Below, one piece after another: positions 1 to 7,449 of a stretch of 64,000 bases of DNA; the first letter of the stretch is position 1; every line of letters begins with the position of its first letter. Source of the DNA: SIG622 sp045652245 (lineage in GTDB: Bacteria > Bacillota > Clostridia > Oscillospirales > CAG-382); the NCBI GenBank assembly GCA_045652245.1, contig JAZRTY010000043.1, forward strand, positions 5,142-69,141, given 5' to 3'. The notes under the pieces are model-generated. The model saw nothing but the letters and a program-made list of their open reading frames with translations. It was not told the DNA's origin and made no database searches. A program made the translations under genes and the position numbers.

Positions 1-911
1 AACGCCGAATCCTCGGGATTTTCACCGATAAAGATTTTAAGTCCGCCCTCCTCTGAAAATACAGGTGTAAGCCCGTTTTCGTTCCCGTAGGAATCTCCTT
101 CAAGAAGCCGTTTTAAGTCCTCTTGTCTTGTTTCGCATAGCTCTATTATCGACCTTGCCTTCTCTACTGTTGAAAATTCGGGGTAGGACAGAAGATTTGT
201 AACTCCGTCAATTTTTATATCATCGGAATTTTTCCCTCTCGTTTCGATATATGCTGCACGAAGAATTTTACCGACAAGATTTCTGTGTCTGCCAAAGCTT
301 TCCTCAAGCTCCATAATAAGGTCAAGAGAAACGTCGTCAAGTATTACTCCCGAAAGCTTTTCGCAAAGTATATCCTTAATTTTTGCAACATCTCTTTCCA
401 AAAGGGTAAAGTCACTCTGAATTTGTGTGCTTTTTGCATTTCCGTCACGCAAAATCATAACAAGCAAAAAGCTGCGCTCGTTTATATAAACTGCATCAAA
501 TCGCAACACAGTACTTTCACTCTCTCTGTGTGCGAGTGAAACTGCAGCATATTTTGTAACCCCCGACATTACCTTGCTGGCTCTGTCTATCATCCTGTCT
601 ATCTGAGCTGTCTTGAATTTTGTAAGCTCGGAAAGAAGTTCAAGCTCCTCAACCGAGAGTCTGTAGTCCTCATTCAGCTGGTCTACATAAAATTTATAGC
701 CAAGTGCTGACGGAACACGTCCGGCACTCGTGTGAGGCTTATCAAGATATCCAAGTGTTTCAAGCTCACTCATTTCGTTTCTTATAGTTGCAGGAGAAAG
801 AGAAATATTACCGTAGGTTGTCAGATACTTTGAACCGACAGGCTCACCCGAGTCTATATATGCGTCAATTATCGATTTCAGTATTTGCTTTTTTCTCTCG
901 GATAAATCCAT
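1..911 (-). CDS. hrcA: Heat-inducible transcription repressor HrcA (3' end cut by window)
   Basis: HrcA represses class I heat-shock genes (groESL, dnaK operon) by binding CIRCE operators; GroEL is its usual co-factor. The reading frame starts at an ATG at 911 (MDLSERKKQILKSIIDAY) preceded by an AGGTGAGGAG ribosome site. The N-terminal winged helix is clear (GEPVGSKYL, SPATIRNEMSELE, LEEKGY-like LETLGYLDKPHTSAGRVPS), followed by the GAF-like middle domain (KFYVDQL, DAVYINERSFLLVMI). About 303 residues are visible against a usual length near 340-350, so only the last C-terminal part lies beyond base 1. A perfect CIRCE sits between its promoter and start, so it is autoregulated. The expected downstream genes grpE-dnaK-dnaJ would lie outside the window. 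Confidence 0.96.
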   Translation of the reverse strand, partial: MDLSERKKQILKSIIDAYIDSGEPVGSKYLTTYGNISLSPATIRNEMSELETLGYLDKPHTSAGRVPSALGYKFYVDQLNEDYRLSVEELELLSELTKFKTAQIDRMIDRASKVMSGVTKYAAVSLAHRESESTVLRFDAVYINERSFLLVMILRDGNAKSTQIQSDFTLLERDVAKIKDILCEKLSGVILDDVSLDLIMELEESFGRHRNLVGKILRAAYIETRGKNSDDIKIDGVTNLLSYPEFSTVEKARSIIELCETRQEDLKRLLEGDSYGNENGLTPVFSEEGGLKIFIGENPEDSA

Positions 912-972
912 ACTCCTCACCTCCAACATAAATACGACTTTTTCATTTATATAAAAATAAAGTCATACCATT

Positions 973-999
973 TTAGCACTCGCACACTCCGAGTGCTAA
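973..999. promoter_or_regulatory. CIRCE operator (HrcA binding site)
   Basis: Perfect CIRCE: TTAGCACTC at 973-981, nine-base spacer, GAGTGCTAA at 991-999. It lies just downstream of the -10 box of the hrcA promoter on the minus strand. The palindrome is extended by outer arms AAAGTCATA and TATGACTTT (about 959-967 and 1003-1011), so the 5' end of the hrcA mRNA could fold into a longer hairpin. Confidence 0.97.
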
Positions 1000-1006
1000 C
1001 GATATG

Positions 1007-1035
1007 ACTTTACCACTATTTTGGGCTTTTGTCAA
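1007..1035 (-). promoter_or_regulatory. SigmaA-type promoter of hrcA
   Basis: Read on the minus strand: -35 TTGACA (plus-strand 1030-1035), 17-base spacer, -10 TAAAGT (1007-1012). CIRCE follows directly, so bound HrcA would block initiation or clearance. Confidence 0.75.
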
Positions 1036-1123
1036 TAGATAGGACAAAATTTTATTGTTAATATTTTATGAACTGCATTTGCAAGCAGCAAAAACGATAC
1101 AAAAAGTGCGATTTTGCGACGTT

Positions 1124-1765
1124 TTACAGCTTAAAATCGCAAATTTTCTCCTTTTTAAAAATACATTCCTCACACTTCGGATTTCTCGCACGACAGGTAT
1201 CTCTGCCAAACTGAACAAGCCTGTGACACAAGTCGGATTGTTCATTTCTTGGCACAATAGCGTCGAGAGTGCGTTCAACCTTCACAGGAACAGTACTGTC
1301 GCAAAGACCGAGCCTGTTTGAAATCCGTATACAATGGGTATCAGCCACAATTCCACCCTTGCCGTATACGTCGCCAAGTACAAGGTTTGCAATTTTCCTG
1401 CCAACTCCCGACAAAGACAACAAATCTTCCATATTATCGGGTACTTTTCCATCAAAGTCGGAAAGAATTTTTGTACACGCTTCCTTTATACTTTTTGCTT
1501 TGCTGTGATAAAGGCCACAGGGTTTTATTATTTCCTCAATTTCTGATAGCTCCCCCTTTGCAAGAGCCTCAATTGTCGGAAAGACACGAAAAAGGTCGTA
1601 ACTTACAATATTTACCCTCTCGTCGGTACATTGAGCAGAGAGTCTTGCAAGAACAAGTAATTTCCACGGTTCTCCGCCATATTCAAGAGAGCAGATTGCT
1701 TCGGGATATATTTTCTTCAGATGCTCTGTTACCTTTTTAGCTTTTGTTTCTTTTTTCATCTTCAT
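1124..1765 (-). CDS. nth: Endonuclease III
   Basis: Base-excision repair DNA glycosylase/AP lyase acting on oxidised pyrimidines. 213 residues, the usual size. The helix-hairpin-helix SLSGVGRKIANLVLGD carries the catalytic Lys, and the downstream ADTHCIRISNRLGL carries the catalytic Asp. A C-terminal [4Fe-4S] cysteine loop is present as C-X6-C-X2-C-X7-C (RARNPKC, EEC, then KEKIC); the last spacing is two residues longer than the common X5. Two ATGs lie six bases apart (1765 and 1759) and no strong ribosome site separates them. It is followed by the hrcA promoter region. Function is secure from motifs. Confidence 0.95.
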   Translation of the reverse strand: MKMKKETKAKKVTEHLKKIYPEAICSLEYGGEPWKLLVLARLSAQCTDERVNIVSYDLFRVFPTIEALAKGELSEIEEIIKPCGLYHSKAKSIKEACTKILSDFDGKVPDNMEDLLSLSGVGRKIANLVLGDVYGKGGIVADTHCIRISNRLGLCDSTVPVKVERTLDAIVPRNEQSDLCHRLVQFGRDTCRARNPKCEECIFKKEKICDFKL

Positions 1766-1784
1766 AATAGATTTTTAAACACTT

Positions 1785-4700
1785 TTAATATTCAAGATAT
1801 TTTGCCTGTTCTTTATAAAAATCGAGAATACCGTCAGCAAGAGCCTGTGCACTTCTCTCGTAATTTCCTGGAGAAACTGTCCATTGGAATTCCTCAACAT
1901 TACAGATAAAGCTCATCTCGCACAGTGTTGACGGGAATCTGTGGTTTCTTGCAACTGCAAGCATCTGATATGCCGTCGGGCGCTTGAGTCTTGCAAGCTG
2001 TGTTGTCACAGAATCAGCAACGGCGTCTGCAAGCATGATACCTGCACAGTCGGAATAAAGTCCGAGATACCCACGCACAAGTGACGGGTTTACAGACCCT
2101 GAAATAGAATTGTGGTGAACGGAAATTGCCATATCCGGTATCATTGAAGCAAGTATATCAATTCTGTCATAAAGGTCGAGAGTTTCGTCCTTTTCTCGTG
2201 TCATAATAACTCTTGCTCCAAGCGCTGCGAGCTTATTGCGAAGCTCAAGAGCAATTGATAAGTTAAGGTCTGCCTCGTGAAGCTTTGCTCCGATTGACGC
2301 AGGTCCCGGAGCTCCGATATCGTTTCCGCCGTGTCCTGCATCAATAATGATTGTCTTACCGGAAAGTGGTGTGTCCCCCTCATGTATGGACTGTGGGTTA
2401 TTAAGCCTGAAAATTATCATTCCGTCATCATATACTGTATTGAAGCCGTAATAATTTTTCGCTTCCTTAAGGGTAAACTCGTAAATAACATTTCCGTTCT
2501 GGATTTTTATAGCATATGACGAAATGAGAGGATTATTCTTTATTTCACACTCGGGCAGCATCTGCGTACCTGTATTATATAATGTAACTGTAAATTTATC
2601 CTTTAAGGTTGAAACATTCACGGGTACATTCTCGGTAACACTGAAACGAATATCTGTATGATTTTCAACATTGTTGAAAGTATCCTTAACATTCGGCTCT
2701 ACCACAACACCGAGAAGTCTGTTTTCATAAAGCGCGCTGTCCTTTACAACTCTTACATTGTTCTCGGAAATATAATATCCACAACGCAGCTTATAAAAGC
2801 CGCCTTCATAGCCTACCACATAGTCACGCATACCGATTGAAGCAGGAGTCGGGTCATCATAGAAAGAGGAATCCGGCTCGACCTTAAGATAAGAGTAGTC
2901 GTTTTTCACCTCTGCATAGATAAGGGCTCCTTTGCCAAGCTCATTTACAAGCGCTGCTCTTTTTGTAGCCGTTTTATTCCCCTTTTGTGCCGTAAAAGTG
3001 AGAGTTCCGAGACTTGCTATGTCTCCTGCCTTTGCATAGGACGCCTGAAGTTTTACACTTCCCTCATAAAGCTCGGTGTAGTTCTTTGCAGTTGTCGAGC
3101 TGTATTTTGTAGGTTTGAGTTCAATTGCAATTCCACCGATTTTTGCAGTAACCATACTTCCTGCAGGTGCGTTACAGGATACCTTTATTGTATCTCCCAA
3201 AGATAACCACACCTCACCCTTCGGATATTCATTGAGTATTTCATAGGTCTTCATTTCGGTAGCGTTTGCGCTGTTATCGGGAGAAGCAAGCTTTGTTATT
3301 GTATAGCTTTTTGTTTCGTCCTTTGACTGTATTAAAAACTCGTTCTTTCCGTTTGAAAGTGTTTTATAAATCGAGAAATAGCCGTCCTTGGTTCTGGATA
3401 TCGGCTCGCCGTTAATTACAACAGGATAATTCGGGTCTGATACTCCGAGAAGATAAGTACTGTCCTCTGTTGTTGTGTTTTCTATCGGGAAGGTTATTTC
3501 AGGCTCTTTCGGAGCATTCTCGGCCTTACTTTCATCCACGTAATCTATCGCAACACTAAAGGCAGATTTCAGGTCATCAAAAAGTCCTGCAGTATTCTTT
3601 GAAATGTCTGCATAACCGTAAAAAGCACTTCCACGGCAGGTAAGCAGAGCTCTTGCAAATTCAAGCTGACGTATCATTTCACCTTCGGCGTAATCTGCAG
3701 CCTTATATGCTCCGTGTCCGATATATAGGTCAACACCTGTCCCGTCAAGATTTGCATTCCACCATCTCGCAATTACATCAAAGGGTGCCGCCTTCGTTTC
3801 AAAGCTCCAATACACCTGTGGAACAAGATAATCTACATATCCCCCTCTTGCCCAGGCGATTGCATCACAGTAAAGCGTGCTGTACGCTTCAAGTCCCGTA
3901 CTTTCACTTCCTGTTATATATGTATCAGAACCCTTATTCGCCCAGATACCAAATGGAGAAACTCCGAAACGCAAGTCAGTACTTACCGATTTTACAGCCT
4001 CATATGCTGATTTTACAAAAGCATTTACGCTACTGCGTCTGAAGTCTGCAATGCTCTGCCCGTTTCCGTACTTTTCATAGGCTTCGCCATCCTCGAATTC
4101 GGCTTTACCTGACGGATACGGATAGAAATAATCGTCTATATGTATTCCGGAAAGTCCGGGGTAATTTTCACAAATATACTTTATTTCGGATACGATAAGC
4201 TCACGCACCTCGGGAAGACCTGGGTTATAATAGAGCTTTCCGTCGGCAAAGGCAACGGTATATTCGGGATGAAGCCTCGCAGGGTTATTCTCGGAAAGCG
4301 CTGATCTATCAAGCTGTGGCTTGCTTGCACTTCCGTTTGTAGCTCTGAAGGGGTTTAGCCACGCGTGTACCGAAATATTGTAATCCTTTGCTTTTGAAAG
4401 CAAATATTCAAGGCTGTCAAAGCTGCCGTCAGCTTCCTTCCCCTGTTCTCCCGAAACATACTCGGACTGTGGGAACACTTCTGATTTATACAGAGCATCT
4501 CCACAGGGACGAACCTGGAAAAATATTGTATTGAAGCCTATTTCGGAACAAGTTTCAAGAATCTCGTCAAGCTCTGCCTGAAGCTCTTTTTTTGAAAGCC
4601 CTTTATCCGACGGGTAATTAAGATTTCCTATAGAAGCTACCCACACACCACGCATTTCGTCATTTTCTGAAATGTCGGCAAGCTGCGAAGCCTCTCGGTT

Positions 4701-4859
4701 GTCGCTTTTATAGTCTGCAAGTACTCCGTTTTCCGAAACGTTCCTCGATATATTAAAAAATACAATTGCAAGGGTTACGGTAAGAACAAACGTTACCATT
4801 CCTGCCGCAAGAGGCAGAACGAATTTTCTGAAGTTTATATCGGCAAATACTTTTTTCAT
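1785..4859 (-). CDS. GHL10 (DUF187) glycosidase-like protein fused to an N-acetylmuramoyl-L-alanine amidase
   Basis: 1024-residue surface or periplasm-facing protein. Residues about 15-35 form one N-terminal membrane anchor or uncleaved signal. Residues about 65-430 are a GHL10 TIM-barrel domain (MRGVWVASIGNLNYPS, ETCSEIGFNTIFFQVRP, HAWLNPFR, GIHIDDYFYP), the YngK-like family. A middle region of beta-rich repeats follows. The last 190 residues are a zinc amidase of the Amidase_3 family: DAGHGGNDIGA (His), LHEADLNLS (Glu), ISVHHNSISG (His) and LCEMSFICN (catalytic Glu) are all present, so it should cleave the peptide from MurNAc. A plausible role is trimming of denuded or cross-linked peptidoglycan. 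GHL10 substrates are poorly known. No operon partner; it ends 20 bases before nth. Confidence 0.9.
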   Translation of the reverse strand: MKKVFADINFRKFVLPLAAGMVTFVLTVTLAIVFFNISRNVSENGVLADYKSDNREASQLADISENDEMRGVWVASIGNLNYPSDKGLSKKELQAELDEILETCSEIGFNTIFFQVRPCGDALYKSEVFPQSEYVSGEQGKEADGSFDSLEYLLSKAKDYNISVHAWLNPFRATNGSASKPQLDRSALSENNPARLHPEYTVAFADGKLYYNPGLPEVRELIVSEIKYICENYPGLSGIHIDDYFYPYPSGKAEFEDGEAYEKYGNGQSIADFRRSSVNAFVKSAYEAVKSVSTDLRFGVSPFGIWANKGSDTYITGSESTGLEAYSTLYCDAIAWARGGYVDYLVPQVYWSFETKAAPFDVIARWWNANLDGTGVDLYIGHGAYKAADYAEGEMIRQLEFARALLTCRGSAFYGYADISKNTAGLFDDLKSAFSVAIDYVDESKAENAPKEPEITFPIENTTTEDSTYLLGVSDPNYPVVINGEPISRTKDGYFSIYKTLSNGKNEFLIQSKDETKSYTITKLASPDNSANATEMKTYEILNEYPKGEVWLSLGDTIKVSCNAPAGSMVTAKIGGIAIELKPTKYSSTTAKNYTELYEGSVKLQASYAKAGDIASLGTLTFTAQKGNKTATKRAALVNELGKGALIYAEVKNDYSYLKVEPDSSFYDDPTPASIGMRDYVVGYEGGFYKLRCGYYISENNVRVVKDSALYENRLLGVVVEPNVKDTFNNVENHTDIRFSVTENVPVNVSTLKDKFTVTLYNTGTQMLPECEIKNNPLISSYAIKIQNGNVIYEFTLKEAKNYYGFNTVYDDGMIIFRLNNPQSIHEGDTPLSGKTIIIDAGHGGNDIGAPGPASIGAKLHEADLNLSIALELRNKLAALGARVIMTREKDETLDLYDRIDILASMIPDMAISVHHNSISGSVNPSLVRGYLGLYSDCAGIMLADAVADSVTTQLARLKRPTAYQMLAVARNHRFPSTLCEMSFICNVEEFQWTVSPGNYERSAQALADGILDFYKEQAKYLEY

Positions 4860-5112
4860 AAATCCTCCTTTTTCACATCATTAAAAGCAATACCACTAAC
4901 ATAATTATTGTTATATTGGTCATATTATTCTTAAAGTGATTTTTACAAAAATTAAAACTTTACCGATTACATTATACTACAAAATCTTCCTTTTTTCAAC
5001 ATTTTCAGAAAAAAGCTTATTTCCAAACTGTTAATTCTGCACAAGTGAATTGTTCAAAAAGCAATATAATGAATTAAATATTTCCAAAATAACGCAATTT
5101 AAAAATCTATAC

Positions 5113-5141
5113 TTGATTTATACAAAAATATGTGCTATAAT
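5113..5141 (+). promoter_or_regulatory. SigmaA-type promoter of SRP RNA
   Basis: TTGATT (5113-5118), 17-base spacer, TATAAT (5136-5141). Predicted start near 5148-5150, at the 5' arm of the SRP RNA closing helix. Confidence 0.85.
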
Positions 5142-5149
5142 CAAGAGAA

Positions 5150-5459
5150 TAGAAACGAATACGGAATAAGGGCACACTAATCGGGGACCTAGCGGAGCCC
5201 TGTACCTGCAATCCGCTATAGCAGGGACTAATTCCCGTTCTGAGGGCTTTACCGTTCTTGTGTTTGTGTTTTTTCTGTGTTGAGACACAGGTCCTGCGCA
5301 ATTACACCTCGTGAACCATGTCAGGTGGGGAACCAAGCAGCATTAAGCGATAAGTGTGATGTGCCGCAGGAGTGCCTTTGTTGAGCAGAAGTGATACAAC
5401 CGCATTTTTGGGGAAAGTTCGATTTTCGGGTGTGTGTTCTTATTGCGTACTCGTTTTTT
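5150..5459 (+). ncRNA. ffs: Large bacterial signal recognition particle RNA (Alu and S domains)
   Basis: RNA scaffold of SRP. The S-domain apical hairpin is recognisable from ACCATGTCAGG (about 5316), AACCAAGCAGCA and GTGATGTGCCGCAGGAG, the Ffh-binding core seen in Bacillus scRNA. The apical loop is GGGGAAC-like rather than GGAA-like. An Alu-type 5' domain (about 5178-5225, GGGGACCTAGCGG) precedes it. The 5' end (about 5153-5176, AACGAATACGGAATAAGGGC) pairs with the 3' end (about 5430-5453), giving a closing helix of about 24 bp, and a T-run follows. The promoter is upstream and tRNA-Gln follows. Ends are inferred from pairing and are good to roughly ten bases. Confidence 0.92.
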
Positions 5460-5485
5460 GTAAATGACATTTTTTGAAAACTGCC

Positions 5486-5514
5486 TTGACAAAATGTAAT
5501 TTTTGTTATATAAT
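5486..5514 (+). promoter_or_regulatory. Consensus promoter of tRNA-Gln
   Basis: TTGACA (5486-5491), 17-base spacer, TATAAT (5509-5514): a perfect sigmaA-type match, about 22 bases before the tRNA. Confidence 0.92.
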
Positions 5515-5535
5515 ATTTTGCGTTACGGAAAATAT

Positions 5536-5611
5536 TGGGGTGTCGCCAAGTGGTAAGGCACAGGACTTTGACTCCTGCATTTCGCTGGTTCGAGCCCAGC
5601 CACCCCAGCCA
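5536..5611 (+). tRNA. tRNA-Gln (anticodon TTG), CCA encoded
   Basis: Acceptor TGGGGTG pairs with CACCCCA. The anticodon stem CAGGA/TCCTG holds loop CTTTGAC with anticodon TTG at 5568-5570. The T-arm GGTTCGAGCC is present. Discriminator G at 5608 and encoded CCA at 5609-5611. Confidence 0.97.
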
Positions 5612-5612
5612 G

Positions 5613-5644
5613 AAAAAGCGACAAGTTTCAACTTGTCGCTTTTT
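5613..5644 (+). terminator. Intrinsic terminator after tRNA-Gln
   Basis: Perfect 10-bp stem AGCGACAAGT/ACTTGTCGCT (5617-5626 and 5631-5640), TTCA loop, T-run, A-run on the 5' side. Confidence 0.92.
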
Positions 5645-5645
5645 C

Positions 5646-5760
5646 AATGATGTTTGCCTGACGGCACATCAGGGCAAACATCGCATCATTGCGAAACAAA
5701 GTGAAGCAACATCATATTTGCGAAGCAAATGCATCATATCGCCGCAGGCGATACTTCATT
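5646..5760. repeat. Hairpin-array repeat with CATCAT punctuation (copy 1)
   Basis: A chain of short perfect hairpins separated by CATCAT or ATGATG words: AATGATG, then a GATGTTTGCC/GGCAAACATC stem, GCATCAT, a TGCGA...GCA module, ACATCAT, ATTTGCGAAGCAAAT, GCATCAT, ATCGCCGCAGGCGAT, then TTCATT. A related array occurs at 25722-25897, also directly after a tRNA terminator. It has no ORF. It looks like a non-autonomous mobile or recombinogenic element, but no target duplication could be assigned. Confidence 0.75.
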
Positions 5761-5857
5761 CAAATAATCTGCTTTTGTGGTATAATGAGTTTGCGAAGCA
5801 AGCAGTCAATTCATAAAACAGAATACCCGCTGACCCGTTCGGCTCTTCCGGAATAAA

Positions 5858-5893
5858 AAAAGCACAGCACTTTTTCAAAGTGCTGTGCTTTTT
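5858..5893 (-). terminator. Intrinsic terminator (mscS side)
   Basis: Stem AAGCACAGCACTTT/AAAGTGCTGTGCTT with 3-base loop (5860-5890), flanked by A and T runs on both sides, so it can work in either direction; it lies 17 bases beyond the mscS stop. Confidence 0.9.
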
Positions 5894-5909
5894 ACGTTAT
5901 ATAAACCGA

Positions 5910-6722
5910 TTAATTTTTGTCAATATGTACATCCAACTGCGGATAAGGAATTTGTATTCCGTTTTTGTCAAATTCCTTCTTTACCTTTTCAATCAAATCA
6001 AAATTAACATCCCAGTAATCAGCCGATTTACACCATACACGAACTGTATATTCAAGAGCACTGTCGCCGTGCTTTGAAAGACGCACAAACGGCTCGGGAG
6101 TGTTCAATACCTTTTCGTGTCCCTTTACAGCTTCAAGCAGGATAGCCTTAACCTTTTCTATGTCATTGTCATATGAGGTTGTGAAGGTAAAGTCTACTCT
6201 CCTTGTTTCAAGAACAGAATAATTTTCGATAACTGTATTTGTAAGAGTACCGTTGGGGATTGTAATAACCTTGTTATCCGGTGTTGTCAGAACAGTATAC
6301 ATAATTGTAATGTTTGTAACTGTTCCGGAAACGGATGATGTATTGATATAATCGCCTACCTTGAAAGGCTTGAATATAAGAATCATAATTCCACCAGCAA
6401 GGTTGGAAAGTGCCCCCTGAAGCGCAAGACCGATAGCAAGACCACAGGATGCAAGGGCTGTAATGAAGGAGGTTGTGGGAATCCCGAGAATCATAGCAAT
6501 TGTTATAAAGAGGACTATATATAGTGCCACCCCTGCAAAGCTACTGATAAAGGTTCTCACACCTGTATCAACCTTGTCAAGCTTATGTGAATTCTTTATC
6601 CACTTTTTTATAAATTTAATAAGTCTGCTTCCTACAAGAAGAACAACAATCGCTATCAGAAGCTTCACACCAAGAGATGCCAGAAGCTCAAAAAGAAAGT
6701 TCATGATTTTTTCAATACTCAT
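5910..6722 (-). CDS. mscS: Small-conductance mechanosensitive channel, MscS family
   Basis: Membrane channel that opens under hypo-osmotic stress and releases small solutes. 270 residues, close to E. coli MscS (286). Three N-terminal membrane segments are visible (about residues 10-35, 62-85 and 90-118). The pore-lining third helix has the Gly/Ala pattern ASCGLAIGLALQGALSNLAGG, and the beta domain PFKVGDYINTSSVSGTV follows, as does NKVITIPNGTLTNTVIENYS. An AAGGAG ribosome site precedes the ATG at 6722. Single gene; the CBM9-like gene is 50 bases upstream in the same direction and may share a transcript. Confidence 0.95.
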   Translation of the reverse strand: MSIEKIMNFLFELLASLGVKLLIAIVVLLVGSRLIKFIKKWIKNSHKLDKVDTGVRTFISSFAGVALYIVLFITIAMILGIPTTSFITALASCGLAIGLALQGALSNLAGGIMILIFKPFKVGDYINTSSVSGTVTNITIMYTVLTTPDNKVITIPNGTLTNTVIENYSVLETRRVDFTFTTSYDNDIEKVKAILLEAVKGHEKVLNTPEPFVRLSKHGDSALEYTVRVWCKSADYWDVNFDLIEKVKKEFDKNGIQIPYPQLDVHIDKN

Positions 6723-6773
6723 TTTTTATCTCCTTTTACGCCAAAAGTAATTGAACAACCTTGTGTTTATATT

Positions 6774-7379
6774 TCAAGCCTGTTCCAAAACGAATTCGCC
6801 AAAGAACTCAGGTCTGTGGTAATCCGGATTTTCTGTATTTATCGGATAATATGTAGCATAATGCTTATTTTGAGTTTCATCGCCACACTTATACAGGTTA
6901 CCGTATATTGTCTTCGTATGGCAGCCGAAAATTTCGTCTGTAAACTCAAACGGAATACAGAATTGTAACACCCATCTTTTTTCGTCAACGCAAGATTTAA
7001 CATTAAAGTATTCTTTATCCTTGTCCGGATATTCAGCATCATACCGTGATGTTCTGATTGCTAAATACATTGTACCGAAGGGATTGAACTCAAAATTGAA
7101 ATATCTTGGGTCATTTTCATTTGGCCGGAAGAAAAATTCCATACAGCTATCCAGGCAAACCGCATCATTCTGTTTTCTGTATCTTGCAAGCAAAGGGGTT
7201 TCATCTGTTTGCAGCCGTACATAGATTCCGTAATCGTCATACAAGAGCCTTCCGGTAGTTTTCGGAACAAGTCCGTATCCTTGCCAGTTAACCTTGTCAA
7301 TATCTGCAATATTTGCACTCTCCCAGGCTTTGTCATCTATACCCTTGATGCCGCTTTCGATCTTTTTGATAATGTACAT
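6774..7379 (-). CDS. CBM9-like carbohydrate-binding protein
   Basis: 201 residues, close to the size of one carbohydrate-binding family 9-like beta-sandwich domain. Family features: a hydrophobic GIYVRLQTDETP strand, CMEFFFRP and YFNFEFNPFGTMYLA (the conserved FF.P...YFNFE.NP motif), then WVLQFCIPFEF and a C-terminal FFGEF. No signal peptide or membrane segment is visible, so it may be cytoplasmic or part of a non-classical surface complex. It is last in a minus-strand run with two beta-helix proteins and an SLH-anchored SGNH protein, suggesting a shared glycan substrate. The specific ligand is unknown. GGAG lies 8 bases before the ATG. Confidence 0.75.
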   Translation of the reverse strand: MYIIKKIESGIKGIDDKAWESANIADIDKVNWQGYGLVPKTTGRLLYDDYGIYVRLQTDETPLLARYRKQNDAVCLDSCMEFFFRPNENDPRYFNFEFNPFGTMYLAIRTSRYDAEYPDKDKEYFNVKSCVDEKRWVLQFCIPFEFTDEIFGCHTKTIYGNLYKCGDETQNKHYATYYPINTENPDYHRPEFFGEFVLEQA

Positions 7380-7449
7380 TTTAAAAACTCCATTTCGATT
7401 TATCCTGATAATGTGTTTGCAAAAATCAGATAAAAATGCTTTTTATGCC

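Noticed and set aside
5107..5647. Overlapping frames of 64-108 codons on the minus strand
   Set aside because: They lie over the SRP RNA and tRNA-Gln; the RNA assignments explain the sequence.
5646..5760. CRISPR-like array
   Set aside because: Repeated words are only six to seven bases, the intervening pieces are palindromes, and no cas genes are nearby.
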